Part shown: one piece after another, positions 23,610-34,119 of the stretch
Position numbering within the stretch: the stretch's first letter is position 1
Layout: every line of letters begins with the position of its first letter
Assembly (NCBI GenBank): GCA_022419385.1
Contig: JAJUBI010000004.1
Location: 3,453,286-3,517,285 of the forward strand
Direction of reading: 5' to 3'
DNA: 64,000 nt
Source of the DNA: Paraconiothyrium sp. Pb-2020
Taxonomy: Eukaryota; Ascomycota; Dothideomycetes; Pleosporales; Didymosphaeriaceae
Program-made: the position numbers and the translations under genes
Notes under the pieces: generated by a model
The model's database searches: none
Told to the model about the DNA's origin: nothing
The model's input: only the letters and a program-made list of their open reading frames with translations

Positions 23610-24538
23610 TTATTTTGAGATTATAGTCGCCATCCACGCTGCTGCTTCGGTTGTCATGCCATTGAGTCCGTACACCATGTGTGGGGGGAGCTGCGAACGA
23701 TAAGTTAACTTAAATGTTCTGTTCTCATGTACGGAGAGGGACTCACAATCATCCACCTCCGAATCTTCCCCTGGGCTACATCCTTCGCGATCCACGGCAA
23801 CGCAGCAGGCAACTCCTTAAGCAACAACCCAGGTATCGAAGCAACTTCTTTGAGCTGGTCTCCATTTTGTGCGACGTCACCGAGTGAGGCGAACGAGTCT
23901 TTGATCTGAGACACTACTTCGCCGACGCTGTTGGGCAAGTCGATGCCTGAGGTGAGTGTCGTGGTGCACACCACGTCTGGGGCAGTGGTGTTTTCTACGC
24001 AGTAATTCTTCAGAGTGATGCCGTCTGGAACGGGTTGAACATCGTCCATGAGAATTTCTTCCGAACCGAAAACGACGAGCGCTTTGATTTGCTTGCGCGC
24101 TGTATCGCTTACTCGGTTGATGCACTTGTATGCGACAAGACTGCCTTGACTGTACCCCGAGACAAAGATCTTCGTCTCTGGACACTTAGCCGCATACTGC
24201 TCGATCGTCCTCGCGCAAGAATCTGCCCCAGTATCACTGCCGCCAATATGGTAGTCAACCAAGTTCGCAGGATAGTCTTCGCGGTGAATGCCTTGGACAT
24301 CGATGTCGCCATTGAACGCATCGAGTAGTTCATTGCGGAAGCGCGCACCCCAGAATACACCGATATTCCCTGGCGCGAATGTCTCGCGTCCGATCATAAC
24401 AGCTGAAGATGCGCAGTTTCTAGAGCCAGCGATGACTTCGTCGAAGTGACTGGAGGTGTCGGACCCATAGTCAAGGCGGCGGACTGGTGTTGCAGATGCC
24501 AATTGGGCGAGCAAAAGGGCGGATATTGAAATGATCAT
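23610..24538 (-). CDS. Cutinase, secreted
   Basis: Secreted serine esterase that hydrolyses plant cutin. Two exons (24538-23747, 23690-23610), 56-nt intron, 290 aa. The signal peptide is MIISISALLLAQLASA. The nucleophile Ser130 is in VSGYSQGS, the catalytic Asp188 in APDVVC, and the catalytic His268 is supplied by exon 2 (LPPHMVYG). Reading exon 1 alone would therefore give a dead enzyme. Conserved cysteines before the nucleophile and around the Asp fit the family's disulfides. At 290 residues it is longer than classical cutinases (about 230 aa). The extra length lies between the Asp and the His (SVGEVVSQIKDSFASLGDVA), where a helical insertion would change the lid region. Confidence 0.92.
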
Positions 24539-25319
24539 TGTTGCGATGTTGGAGAAGAAGCCGCAGACAAAGCTCCCGTGCTACGTAGTTACTGCATTCC
24601 ATTTGGGATATATGCTTGAGAGACTCAGGTACTTCATGCGCCCCCACGTCTCGGGGCCGTGACGGATGAGCGAAGGAGTTAGCGCGTTCTCAAAGAGGAA
24701 ACCATCAAATCACCGGCGGATCCTGCGCGAATGGAAACTGTTCGTTTTGGGTGACGGCCAAACGGCCTGACAATGTTTCGCTGACGACGTTTGTTTAGTT
24801 CCTGTCTAGTCGATCTTACGGTCCCTATATCCCAACGGCATTTTTCTAGTGAACGAGAGTGGCTTTTCTGCGGTAATAGTATGCGAACATGTTATACTAT
24901 TTCAGTCTAGACAGTTTCTATACTATTTAAAGATGAGAAAGGGGACTATAATAACTGTTTGCCAAGATTGCCAGATACTCATTTTCTATACTATCATAGT
25001 ACATGAATTGTTCTGTAGGGTGAAGCTGTCCTTTTGTTGCGCTCGAAGTAGACGAGATCGAGCTCATCATCGTTCTATAGCGATCTTGTTTGTACACATC
25101 GTAGTGTCAAATGCCGTATGCTGTGCAGGAATTCTATTCCTGTCTATTCTATAAAAGAGTGTGTCTGTCTCCTATACCAAGAATCTCAGACGTGGACTAA
25201 AATCTCCATGAGCCCTGCAACTTTCATATGAATCAAGACTTTAACATGCCCGCAATCACTTGAACCCTGCAACCAATGACCGTATTCATCGCTTCAATAG
25301 CAAGATGCTAGGGGAATCT
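24539..25319. other. Cutinase promoter region, 781 bp
   Basis: Upstream of the cutinase gene and downstream of the putative tail-anchored protein gene, both on the minus strand. The stretch 24850-25160 is AT-rich with repeated CTATACTAT words. No gene or clear terminal inverted repeat is seen. Confidence 0.45.
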
Positions 25320-26168
25320 TCAAACGCGAGAGAAGTACATGTACATGACCCAGGACGACATACACAGAAGGAAGACACCGCCCAGACCCATCATCCACTC
25401 TTGATCCCGCGCTTCTTGAATCTCCGCCTTCTTCTCGGCCTGCTTAGCCTTCTTCGCGTTCTCTTTCTTGCGTTTGTTGGCCAAAGTGTTCTTGCGTGGA
25501 ACCACGATTTCGACCGGCGGATTAAGCTGGATGGCGGTCGACGTGTTAGATTTGGTTGGTTGGTGGCCTTTGGTCTCTGCATTGTTGATAGCAGCGATTT
25601 CAGCAACGGCGATGTGCTCTTCCTTAGGAGAGCCAGGTTGGACTTTGTCAGAGTTGATCAATCCAACTTCAGATGTGGCAGCTTGAGCTGCACGACCAGC
25701 AGTAGGAGCAACAATGCTACCTGATGCATCAGCCAGCGCACCCTCTGCGCCCTTCACAGCTTCGTTGTCGCCTTGGCTCAGTTCGCCTTGCATGACCTTG
25801 CCCTTCTTGATCTTCTGCCTAAGCTTCTTGGCCGCCTTCTTCGCCTTCTTCAGGGCTTCATAGTCAGTGGCCAACTTCTCCGTCTTGATCGGCTCAGCTG
25901 GAGCGGACTCAAGCTCCTCTGCAGTCCCAGAGTTGCTGATGTTGCCATCGTCCTCGTTCTTGGTGGCCTTAATCGCGTCGGTGGTCTCCCAGTCTCTACT
26001 ATGCGAATACATAGGGGTGCTAGGTTCGAATGAGACCTCCGATGCGAGCGCCATCTTGCGCATCATTTGGGACGAATACTTGGACTGCAGAGTGGGATTG
26101 ACGTGGACGTTAGCAGGGGGCTGCGCAGCGTCGGCGTCTAGGCTGGCGAACAGGTTGCAGGAAGACAT
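25320..26168 (-). CDS. Uncharacterised, probably tail-anchored protein, 282 aa
   Basis: Single exon from ATG 26168. Most of the protein is low-complexity and charged: a Lys-rich segment (KKAKKAAKKLRQKIKKGK, about residues 106-124), a Glu/Ala-rich middle and a second basic coiled region (KRKKENAKKAKQAEKKAE). One hydrophobic helix at the very C-terminus (MGLGGVFLLCMSSWVMYMYF) is followed by SRV. This arrangement predicts a cytosolic protein anchored in a membrane by its tail. No domain is recognised and the function is unknown. Confidence 0.72.
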   Translation of the reverse strand: MSSCNLFASLDADAAQPPANVHVNPTLQSKYSSQMMRKMALASEVSFEPSTPMYSHSRDWETTDAIKATKNEDDGNISNSGTAEELESAPAEPIKTEKLATDYEALKKAKKAAKKLRQKIKKGKVMQGELSQGDNEAVKGAEGALADASGSIVAPTAGRAAQAATSEVGLINSDKVQPGSPKEEHIAVAEIAAINNAETKGHQPTKSNTSTAIQLNPPVEIVVPRKNTLANKRKKENAKKAKQAEKKAEIQEARDQEWMMGLGGVFLLCMSSWVMYMYFSRV

Positions 26169-27032
26169 GAAAAATTTCGAGCCGACTTTGTGGCAAGGCT
26201 AGGTCGAGTTAAATGAGGTGGAATAAGGCTTAAATGCAGTAACAAGGATTCTGCTGTGGGAGAGAGTGGTATAGGGAGTCGATCGGATCTCTACTACACT
26301 ATATCGACTGTGTTGAAGGGGTGCTGAAGGAGCGGGCTGGTTTTTATATTGGATTGCGCGATCAAACGTTTGGCTCTAGCGCGGTGAAAGGTGGAATGGA
26401 GCGCATTTCATGGCCCCGGCGCAAACTTCGAGCAACAGGTCTTAGACAGGTGAATGCAAGATGCGACAATGACTAAGACATGGAGACTTCCTTCTCACCT
26501 TGTCCCCAAGTCTTGGTTGCTTGGAAGGAAGCATCCCTAAGCTCGAAAAAGTTACGCCTGGAAAAGCGATATATATGCGTTGCTGAAAAGTTGCCTCTCC
26601 CGCCGTATGGCAACCTACAGCACACAGCACCGCACGAACATGACCGCAAAACAGGACTTGCTCTTGTCCACAACTGGACTGGCGAATATAAAGCAAGGCA
26701 ACCGCACCTGCTGTGCAGTATCCGTGCTTTATTTGAGCTGTGCAAACACCTGCAGTCAGTGAGTCATGTGACCCAGTCAACCCCCAGGCTGTTAACTGAA
26801 AGACCTATGGTACGTTCGTGAATCTGTATGATTATTCCACAGGGTGATAGAATATTCGGTATTGCTCTCACATGGTTGATATGCGAATACTCGGATCGAG
26901 ATCTATAATCTGTAATGCTATATATACCAGTCATCAAAGAAGAACTCCATGTTCTGATGCATTCTGATAAACTCCAAGCGCCTTGCTATGCATGCCCGAG
27001 AATGCTTCACCACCATCCTGCCCTTACTATGT
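26169..27032. other. Intergenic region, 864 bp
   Basis: Upstream of the putative tail-anchored protein gene and downstream of the lipoxygenase gene, both on the minus strand. It holds a promoter and a 3' region. Overlapping open frames near 26440-26820 on both strands have no recognisable content. Confidence 0.45.
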
Positions 27033-28974
27033 TTAAACAGAAAAGAACCAAGGGATGTACGATGGGTTGAGCGCCGTCCAACAGAATGGGATACCCTGCG
27101 CAGTGCACATCCCATCTTCCTCGATTTTACGTGCGTTGTTTTTATCTCCTAGCTTGCTCATCGCCTCTAGATACTTAGCTGCGGCATCATGAATCTCCTT
27201 CTCAGCGAAACGAGCAAGGAAATCAGATCCAGAGTATGCGTGTGCAAGCGTACGCGGTGGGTCCATCGTCCTGTACCGCGGGCGATTGAAGCTTGCGAGG
27301 AATCCGATGTAGGTGATCGACGCAGTGGCGTTAGGCAGGAAAGGGACTATAGAATCGACGCCCTTGGCTTCAGGAACGGGCTTGTACAGACCTCCGGGGT
27401 GGAAGGGCAGCGTGAGGGAAGAGCGTACTGGATCACCCGCGTTAAGCGAGTGGTGCGCTACTTGCAGCCAAGCATTGTGTGTGAGAACATCCACAAGAGC
27501 CTCCTTGGTCAATTCTTGGGGGAAAGAGGCAACGGCTGTCAGTCCTTGGTGTTCGACCTCTGGGCCCGTCGGTCCGCGGCGAACTTCCTCAAACCAGGCG
27601 CAGATTTCGTGGTCGGCGGCGACGTCGTGGTCAGACTTGTAGTAAGTGTCGACGAAGGATGCGTAGAACTCGCGTTGGACACGCACGATCTCTGAGGAGT
27701 CGTCCCAGAAAGGGAACGTTTTGAAGGGAGACTTTCCGGACTCGTCGACGAGACCGCGTGCTTGGAAGTCGGTGTGCAAGTAGTTGGGCTCGAAAGCGCC
27801 GTAAATAGGCCAGTTCTTTGTGACGAAGTTGCGGCAGCCTATCTGGCTGATGTGGAAGTTCTCGTCCCAATGTCCCATTGGGTTGAAGCAGAGCGCTTCA
27901 CCGACAGGCCGAGAAGAGTATGCCTGATAGTTAAGCCGATCAAGAACCGCCATGACAGGATGCTTATCACTCATTGTACGCATAGCCGCCTCATGCAACG
28001 CTTCTCCTACGTTATGAGTAGCTGTTAGATGGTAGATCTGATTGTGGAACTGATCCGCAACATTGAACATGATCTTGGCGAGAAGCCAGTCGTTGTCTGC
28101 GTCGAGCGGTGTGTAGGTGAGGTTTGCGCCGACGTTAGTGCGGATTCCTAGTGGCAGCAGATCGTTTTTGTCATCGAGGTAGAAGAGCGCTGATGCTGGA
28201 GCTCCATATTTGTCGTTGAATTGCGAAGGGACGTAGATGGATTTATCTGCTTGGTATTTGTCTGCACGAAGTTAGCAAAGGGTCTGAGTCTGGGAGATGG
28301 ATAGATTACGATTAACGGCAAAGAGACGATTGGCAGAGAGTAGCTCGGCAACTGTAGAGCCTGCAACCTTCTTCGCCTCGTCATCAGAGATATCGATGAG
28401 CTTTGCGTCTTTGTCCGTAGCTTTGTACAACGAGTAAGGACGGACGAGACGCTCTCCGCCGAAGAAGGAGTCGAGGGTGTAGTTGGTCAAAGAGCCGAGA
28501 GCAGGCTTCAGCGGCGATGCATTGAGCCACTGATCCTTGTAAAGGACCGTTGCGTAGTCATCGAGGGTCTTGAGGGTGCCGTTGTTCTTGCGAAAGACGT
28601 CAGCGACTGCATGATGTTTTGAACTGAAGGGTTCTTACCGCGATGATTGCCTGCTTAATCTGCGCGACATCCTTTTGAATGTCGGCCGTGATAATGTTGC
28701 GGTCAACCTGCCACTGGTCCCAAGCCAGCGCTACGCGCTCTTCGCCAATCTTGCCCGTCGGAAATGCAGCTGCATTGCCGATCAAGGAGATGTTGTAGAG
28801 GAAGTTGTCATGTCGGTACGCAACCTCCTTCTTTCGCGCCTCCGGGTCAGCGTCTTTCTGAGGAATGGTCACGGTAGTGGTTCCGTTGCTATCGCTCTGA
28901 CGTGTATTGAGGACCGCCGCATTGATCGAAGTGCTGCAGGCCAAGAGCAAAGAAAGGAGAGCAAGCCGAGGCAT
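27033..28974 (-). CDS. Secreted lipoxygenase, manganese type
   Basis: Oxygenates polyunsaturated fatty acids to hydroperoxides. Three exons (28974-28639, 28586-28310, 28261-27033), introns of 52 and 48 nt, 613 aa. The first acceptor (CGCAAG, 28587) is preceded by a GCTGAC branch point; other AGs nearby break the frame. The signal peptide is MPRLALLSLLLACSTSINA. The catalytic part has the two metal-binding His of the central helix (YHLTATHNVGEALHEAAM), a second metal helix with His and Asn (LQVAHHSLNAG), and the conserved C-terminus NPSYIPWFFSV, whose terminal Val carboxylate binds the metal. The secreted form, the missing PLAT domain and the size (about 600 aa) fit the fungal Mn-lipoxygenases. 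Iron use cannot be excluded from sequence. Likely substrates are plant linoleic and linolenic acid. Confidence 0.92.
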
Positions 28975-29045
28975 GGCGGCTGGTGTTCAGGAATCAGAAA
29001 TGAGTGAAGGTTGAATGTTATGGTAGAGCAGGCACAAGTGTAGAG

Positions 29046-29055
29046 TTTTATATTT
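29046..29055 (-). promoter_or_regulatory. TATA-like element of the lipoxygenase gene
   Basis: AAATATAAAA on the minus strand lies about 72 nt upstream of the lipoxygenase ATG at 28974. Confidence 0.4.
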
Positions 29056-30933
29056 GGGCAGGCGTCGCACACGGCAGGTATGGTACCCAACGCAGGTACC
29101 GGCACTAGCGGCTTGAGGCCTGTGAGCATATCGGAAGTCGGAAATGTGAATATTTGTCTTCGACATTGTTGCTGGGCACTGTTGGTGAAGTTGTCCAGCG
29201 GGGGCATTTTGCCGTGCGCTCAGTTTCGAAAGTGGTTAGCAGTAACAAGGTCGATTTGTGTACCGCTGCGCTGTAGGGGAGTCGGAGTTGGAAATGCTCT
29301 CGAAGAGTAATTATCCGCTTGCTAGTCGACACCACTCGCCCGAGTGAACGTCTTCTCGTCCGCCTGTGCTGGATGCGTTCGCTCTAAGCTTTGGTGAGAA
29401 TGACTCGCGTTGGGGGCGAAACGTCCAGGAACCCGCCTCGGTGCGCAACTGCAGAACATACACTGGGACAACATTATCGAGCAACTGGCATTTGGCGTCA
29501 CGAGTGCAATACCATTGCAGCTAGCCGCAAGCCTAGGGACATGACTTCCTGACGGCGTTCGTATTACTCCAGATCACCCGGGTAGTTGCGATGGGCCGTT
29601 GCAGCCCCGGGAGCGATCCGGGGTTCGCCCAAAGCTCTTTAGATGTCCGAGTTTCACGTCCTCGCTGCCCCACTCTACAACTGAGCCGCATCCTTCCTCT
29701 CTGTCCCTGAATAGTTGCATTTTCCTGATCGAGTGTGAACGACCTGGCAGATTTCCCATTCTAGTACTGTAAGCGCGATTATACCGAGATGTAATTGGGG
29801 ATGCAGCGCTCCTTCTCACCAACTTCAGAATAGATCTCGGTCCATGCTTCACTGGCCGATGGAGTTCTGTACCTTCGGCTCAAACTCCCAATCGCAAGCA
29901 CGCCGCCCACTTTCTCATCCGACCCCATCCCTAGAAGCCTCACCAGCGCCTTCCCAAACCGCTCAACAACTCCGTGCAGTGGCTGCATTGCTGAAGCCGT
30001 TGCAGCCGAGTGAGGCCCCACCAAGATCATAGATACTCGTAGATACTCACAGATGTAAGCTTGTTTTCATGCTCACCGAAAGCAAGTGCAATGCAGCGAG
30101 AGAACCATCGCCCCGTCGACCGGGGGGCTTTACCTGTGTTTCTTTGCAAGCGACGATGGAGAATGTACCTTCTGTGCCGTGCAGGAAAGCATTGCTTTTG
30201 CTGTAGGTGTCACGATGATAGACCATCTGATGGCCTTCGTAAGAATGTGGACTTACGGGCATCATGGGGATGATTGCCATCGCAGAGTTTCTTCCTCCAT
30301 TGCTGCGGTTTGCGATAATCGCTATGCAGGCGCGAAGGATGCAGCATCATTGGAAGAGCAAAGATCACGACAGCGTCGAGCCGTGGATGGTCCATCATAC
30401 GGAAATGCTCCCTCAGTCCACACGCACTGTCCCGGGACTTGACGAATAACCCTTCTGCAGCTCGAATCATTTAGCTACATTAGCAAATTTTCCGATTCGT
30501 CTCCGAGTTTTGGGACTTGGAATACACCCGTGGTGGTTACGCGCGAGCACGCCATATCGCGTAAAATGGCGTAGCGGACGAGACCCAAAGAGGTGCGCCA
30601 CACCCCGTCGCAATGTCATTAAATGACAATTCTATGAGCCAGTGTCGCAATGTGAAGTCGTTATGGCGATCAAACTAACAAAGTTGCTGGCGTTGTCTAG
30701 CCCTGTCCGGTCTTGTCTGGCGATCTTCATGCGACCAGATTGAGCTTGTTTAGTACCACAAGAACACGATAGTGACTAAGGACAAAGTGTGAGTTTGAAT
30801 CCTTGCAGCACTGATTCACCCCACGACCGGAGTCCGCTGTGGGTCTAGACCAAGCCACATGTTAGCCCGCTCTGCGTAGCGAGTGTCCCCTGCAACTTTG
30901 TCGTACCATGGGCCCAAGCAACAACCAAGCACT

Positions 30934-30940
30934 TATATAT
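30934..30940 (+). promoter_or_regulatory. TATA box of the amino-acid permease gene
   Basis: TATATAT lies about 85 nt upstream of the ATG at 31019. Confidence 0.4.
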
Positions 30941-31018
30941 GCTTGACTCCACTTGACTTTGCATCCAAGCTTTCACCCAAATCACCCACAAGCGATTTCG
31001 CCAATTTGCCATCCCATC

Positions 31019-32703
31019 ATGACCGACCTCAAGTATGCGGACGAGAAAGCGCCCGATCAGGTCGTCGGTAACCCTGCAATCGATTCAGAAGATGAGGGTT
31101 TGACCTTTGACGCCCTGGTCGCAAAGGATCATGGGCACGATATCAAGCTCCGCACAATGTCGTGGCAGAAGGCCGCTTGGCTGCTCGCGGGCGACCAGGT
31201 GTGCTTGGCGATCATGGCACAGAGTTGGAGCTTGAGCGTTTTAGGATGGGTACCTGGTATCATCACTATGCTGCTCGCTGGGACGTTCTTCTACTTCACA
31301 AGCATGACTATGTGGAAATTCATCATGAAGTAAGTTTTGCGTTACTGCGGTGGACGAAACTTACAATTACAGGCACCCACAGATTATGGACATCTGCGAC
31401 TTTGGTTACTACGTCTTCGGCAAGCAGCGCTGGGCATATCATTTCACCGCATTCATGCTTCTGGCAAACAACATCATGGCAAGTCTCCCCGGTACAAAGT
31501 GCATGTGATCTTCTAGCAATGCGAAAAAAGGCCTTTTATCTGTGGGTTAAAGACCAAGGAAAGGTGTCTTTCCTTCGCTGAACTAAGACATGGGCTAATA
31601 TACTGTTCCCACCTTGTTAAGACATACACTGACTTTGGACCTTCGGGTTTGGCAGCTCATCGGTTTCCACATTCTTACTGGCGCCAAAGTCATCAACACG
31701 CTGTCCGACCACTCCCTCTGCACTGTCGCCTTTTCCGTTATCGTGACGCTCATGGGCATCGTCATGTCCCTCCCGCGTACGCTGAGGCACGTGTCCTTCA
31801 TGTCCATGTTTTCGGCCGCCTGTATGGGAATCGCCATTCTGCTTTTCCTTGTTTTCGCAGGCATCGAAGATGCTCCTGGACTCGGATATACCGGAACCTA
31901 CCCTGAAGCTGGCCTCGTCAAGACCTACGCGTTGCCGCCCACCGGGACCACGTTCGTCGCTGCCATGAACGCCGTGTTGAACATTACGTTCCTCTGGGTA
32001 CCACAGATCCTGTTTCCCAGCTTCATCGCAGAGATGGAGAAGCCGCAGGACTTTCCCAAGAGTCTAGCTGTATTGTTCGGCCTTTCCGCTTTCCTCTTCA
32101 TCGTACCTCCAGCGGTCGGTTTCAGGTATCTGGGTCAATATGCTACCGCCCCAGCATTCGGTAGCCTGGGGGTTGTCGTGTACAAGAAAGCATCCTTTGC
32201 CTTTGTTATCGTGCCAACGCTCGTCATCGGTGTAAGTCGCGTGTCCTCATCTCACCAAACACGCTCACTCACATTCTCAGGTCATCTACGCCAACGTCTC
32301 TGCCAAGTATATCTATAAGCACGTTATGCGCGGCTCCCACCACGAGCACTCCAACACCCTCGTCGGCTGGGGCGTCTGGACCGCTGTCATGGCCGCTATT
32401 TGGTGGATCGGCTTCATCTTCGCCGAGGTGATCCCATCTATGGGCGACTTCCTGTCTCTTCTCGGTGCAGCATTCGACTCCTTTTTCGGCTTCATCTACT
32501 TCGCTATCGCATACTGGCAAATGAACAAACACAATCTATTTGGTGGGCTTTCAAGGAGTGTGAAAACGGCGTTTCATGCGATTGTCATGCTGGTGGGCTT
32601 GTTCTTATTAGGACCGGGGCTGTATGCGGCCTGCGAGGCTATTGTGGCGGATTATAGTGGAAGTACGAGACCGGCATTTTCGTGCGCAAATCTGGCTATT
32701 TGA
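31019..32703 (+). CDS. Amino-acid transporter, AAAP family (neutral/aromatic type)
   Basis: Four exons (31019-31329, 31373-31478, 31656-32231, 32281-32703) give 471 aa with about 11 membrane helices. The family is the amino acid/auxin permease group that includes the Neurospora N-system (MTR) transporter, which imports neutral and aromatic amino acids with protons at the plasma membrane. Supporting motifs are TGAKVINTLSDHSLCTVAFS, NITFLWVPQILFPSFIAEME and FAEVIPSMGDFLSLLGAAFD. The N-terminus is acidic and cytosolic (MTDLKYADEKAPDQ). Intron 2 (31479-31655, 177 nt) is unusual: it begins GCAAGT rather than GT and is much longer than its neighbours. Removing it joins LLANNIM to LIGFHILTGAK, which reads correctly for this family. 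A CTGAC branch point lies about 25 nt before the acceptor. Confidence 0.88.
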
Positions 32704-33406
32704 GGGTCTGGCTACTTGAGGGTGTGAGCGTAGTCTAGTCGTCTGACAGTCTAATTCGAGCGTGAAGTGCTTCGGGAGACCATGGAAGACCATGACTCGC
32801 AAAAGATAGCCACAAGACGTGAGTCCCTCATATGGGTGTCACTACGTCCGGTTACAGTCGCAATGATCGAAGTTAAGTACAACACTTCTGCTCTATCGCC
32901 TAGTATTCTTCTTCAGCCGCCTTTTTACAGTGCCTTTCTCGCTCTGAACCGGACACGTCACGAATGATAACTGAGCTTGGTCGCTTCAAGATACGCCAAT
33001 GTGGCATGGAGATGGAACTTAGATATAAGCCGTTATTGAATGCCAGTGCTGAAATCGAATCGAAGCCTTCTACAGTACAAGACGGCGAATTTGAGTACGA
33101 GGCTCTGTCATACGTAAGGGACTGCCTGGATAAGCATCCCGGGACCACGTGCTAGACGAAGAAGCAGGGTTCAATATTGGCTACATCCAAACGGCCAGAA
33201 CCTGGATGTCGCGCTTCGGCACCTTCGGTACGAGTAGAAAATGCGAACAGTGCGGATGCCCATGCTAGCGCGCGCGTTTTGTGCGTACCTTGTGTTTCCT
33301 AATTCGACCTTAGCGTCCGTTGACCGAAGTTGGTCTACTCGCCCAGGGGATGCGTCTTTGCATCAACAAAATTCACCACTCCATCTGAAGGTGGCAGCCG
33401 TCATCA
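32704..33406. other. Intergenic region holding the HET relic, 703 bp
   Basis: Between two plus-strand genes. Apart from the HET-domain remnant at 32964-33234 nothing is recognised. The promoter of the DUF4396 gene must lie in the last few hundred bases. Confidence 0.5.
32964..33234 (+). pseudogene. Relic of a HET-domain gene
   Basis: Two blocks resemble the start of a heterokaryon-incompatibility (HET) domain. The first (32964-33155) ends in GEFEYEALSYVRD, close to the consensus YEALSYVWGD. The second (33181-33234), in another frame, reads LHPNGQNLDVALRHLRYE and ends at a stop. It matches the next HET block (NG..F.VT.NL..AL.HLR). A frameshift and stops separate and follow them, and the expected DAICINQ block is not found downstream. 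HET genes are numerous and decay often in filamentous ascomycetes. I read this as a truncated, frame-broken remnant rather than an active gene. Confidence 0.55.
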
Positions 33407-34119
33407 ATGAGATCCTTAGCGATTAAAGCCACTACCCTTTTACGTCCGCCAGCACCTTCAGTAATTAGTTGTACCCGACATCGTACGGGTATCTGCAGCA
33501 GCGCTGCTTGGGCTTCGCAGCAAAAGGCCTCCATTCTTCAACGAAGACCCAAATGCAGTAAAAATGAGTTGTCGACTCATTCATGTCCCAGCAAAGCACA
33601 GAGTTCCGCATCTCTTACGACACGGCAATTCTGGACCTCAAACACACTCTGGAAACGAGCCGCGATCAACACGCTCCGATGTCTAATTGGCTGCACCGTA
33701 GGAGACTTCTCAGCGATGTGGTATCTTCAATTGTCACACCCAACTTTGGGCATGGGCACGATCATGGCTATTTCTAGTGCGCTCCTTCTGTTTTGTCTCC
33801 TCGCGGCTCACGCTGACGTTGTGTAGTGGCTTCAGGCATTACTTCTTCAATGCTCTTAGAGACTGCGCTTCTCCGATATGGGTACGATCGTCTCCCATGG
33901 ATGGCTGCTGCTCGGACCGCAGCGGGCATGAGCATGATCTCCATGATCACTATGGAACTGGCTGAGAATGTGGTTGACTATCATCTAACCGGAGGTGCCG
34001 TTCAGTGGGATTCGCCGGCTTTCTGGGGTGCGGCTTTGCTTTCGGTGTCTGCAGGGTTCATAGCGCCTTTGCCGTACAACTATGTGCGGCTAAGGAAGTA
34101 CGGCAAGGCGTGTCATTGA
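33407..34119 (+). CDS. DUF4396 membrane protein, possibly mitochondrial
   Basis: Two exons (33407-33776, 33827-34119) with a 50-nt intron containing a CGCTGAC branch point give 220 aa. The C-terminal 150 residues match the DUF4396 pattern: INTLRCLIGCTVGDFSAMWY, then MASGITSSMLLETALL, MSMISMITMELAENVVDY and the ending APLPYNYVRLRKYGKACH. Four hydrophobic helices are apparent. The poorly conserved N-terminus (MRSLAIKATTLLRPPAPSVI) is basic and lacks acidic residues, so a mitochondrial presequence is possible. The function of the family is unknown, though metal handling has been suggested for distant relatives because of His/Met-rich members; this copy shows no clear metal cluster. Confidence 0.82.

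Larger units (their letters stand above)
28975..31018. other. Divergent intergenic region, 2.0 kb
   Basis: Between the lipoxygenase (minus) and the amino-acid permease (plus). Both promoters should be here, with TATA-like elements at 29046 and 30934. Open frames on the minus strand between 29779 and 30470 read a little like coding sequence but cannot be joined into a recognisable protein. No tRNA or transposon is seen. Confidence 0.45.

Noticed and set aside
24850..25160. AT-rich segment with repeated CTATACTAT words, possible MITE
   Set aside because: No clear terminal inverted repeats or target-site duplication could be found.
29560..29650. Possible tRNA suggested by CGGGGTTCGCCC
   Set aside because: The B-box does not fit the RGTTCRANYC consensus well and no cloverleaf with an acceptor stem could be paired by eye.
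29779..30470. Minus-strand open frames that look faintly like coding exons (ends VGEKERCIPNYISV)
   Set aside because: A GTGAGT donor is present at the end of one frame, but no join gives a recognisable protein and neighbouring frames contain stops. Too weak to list as a gene.
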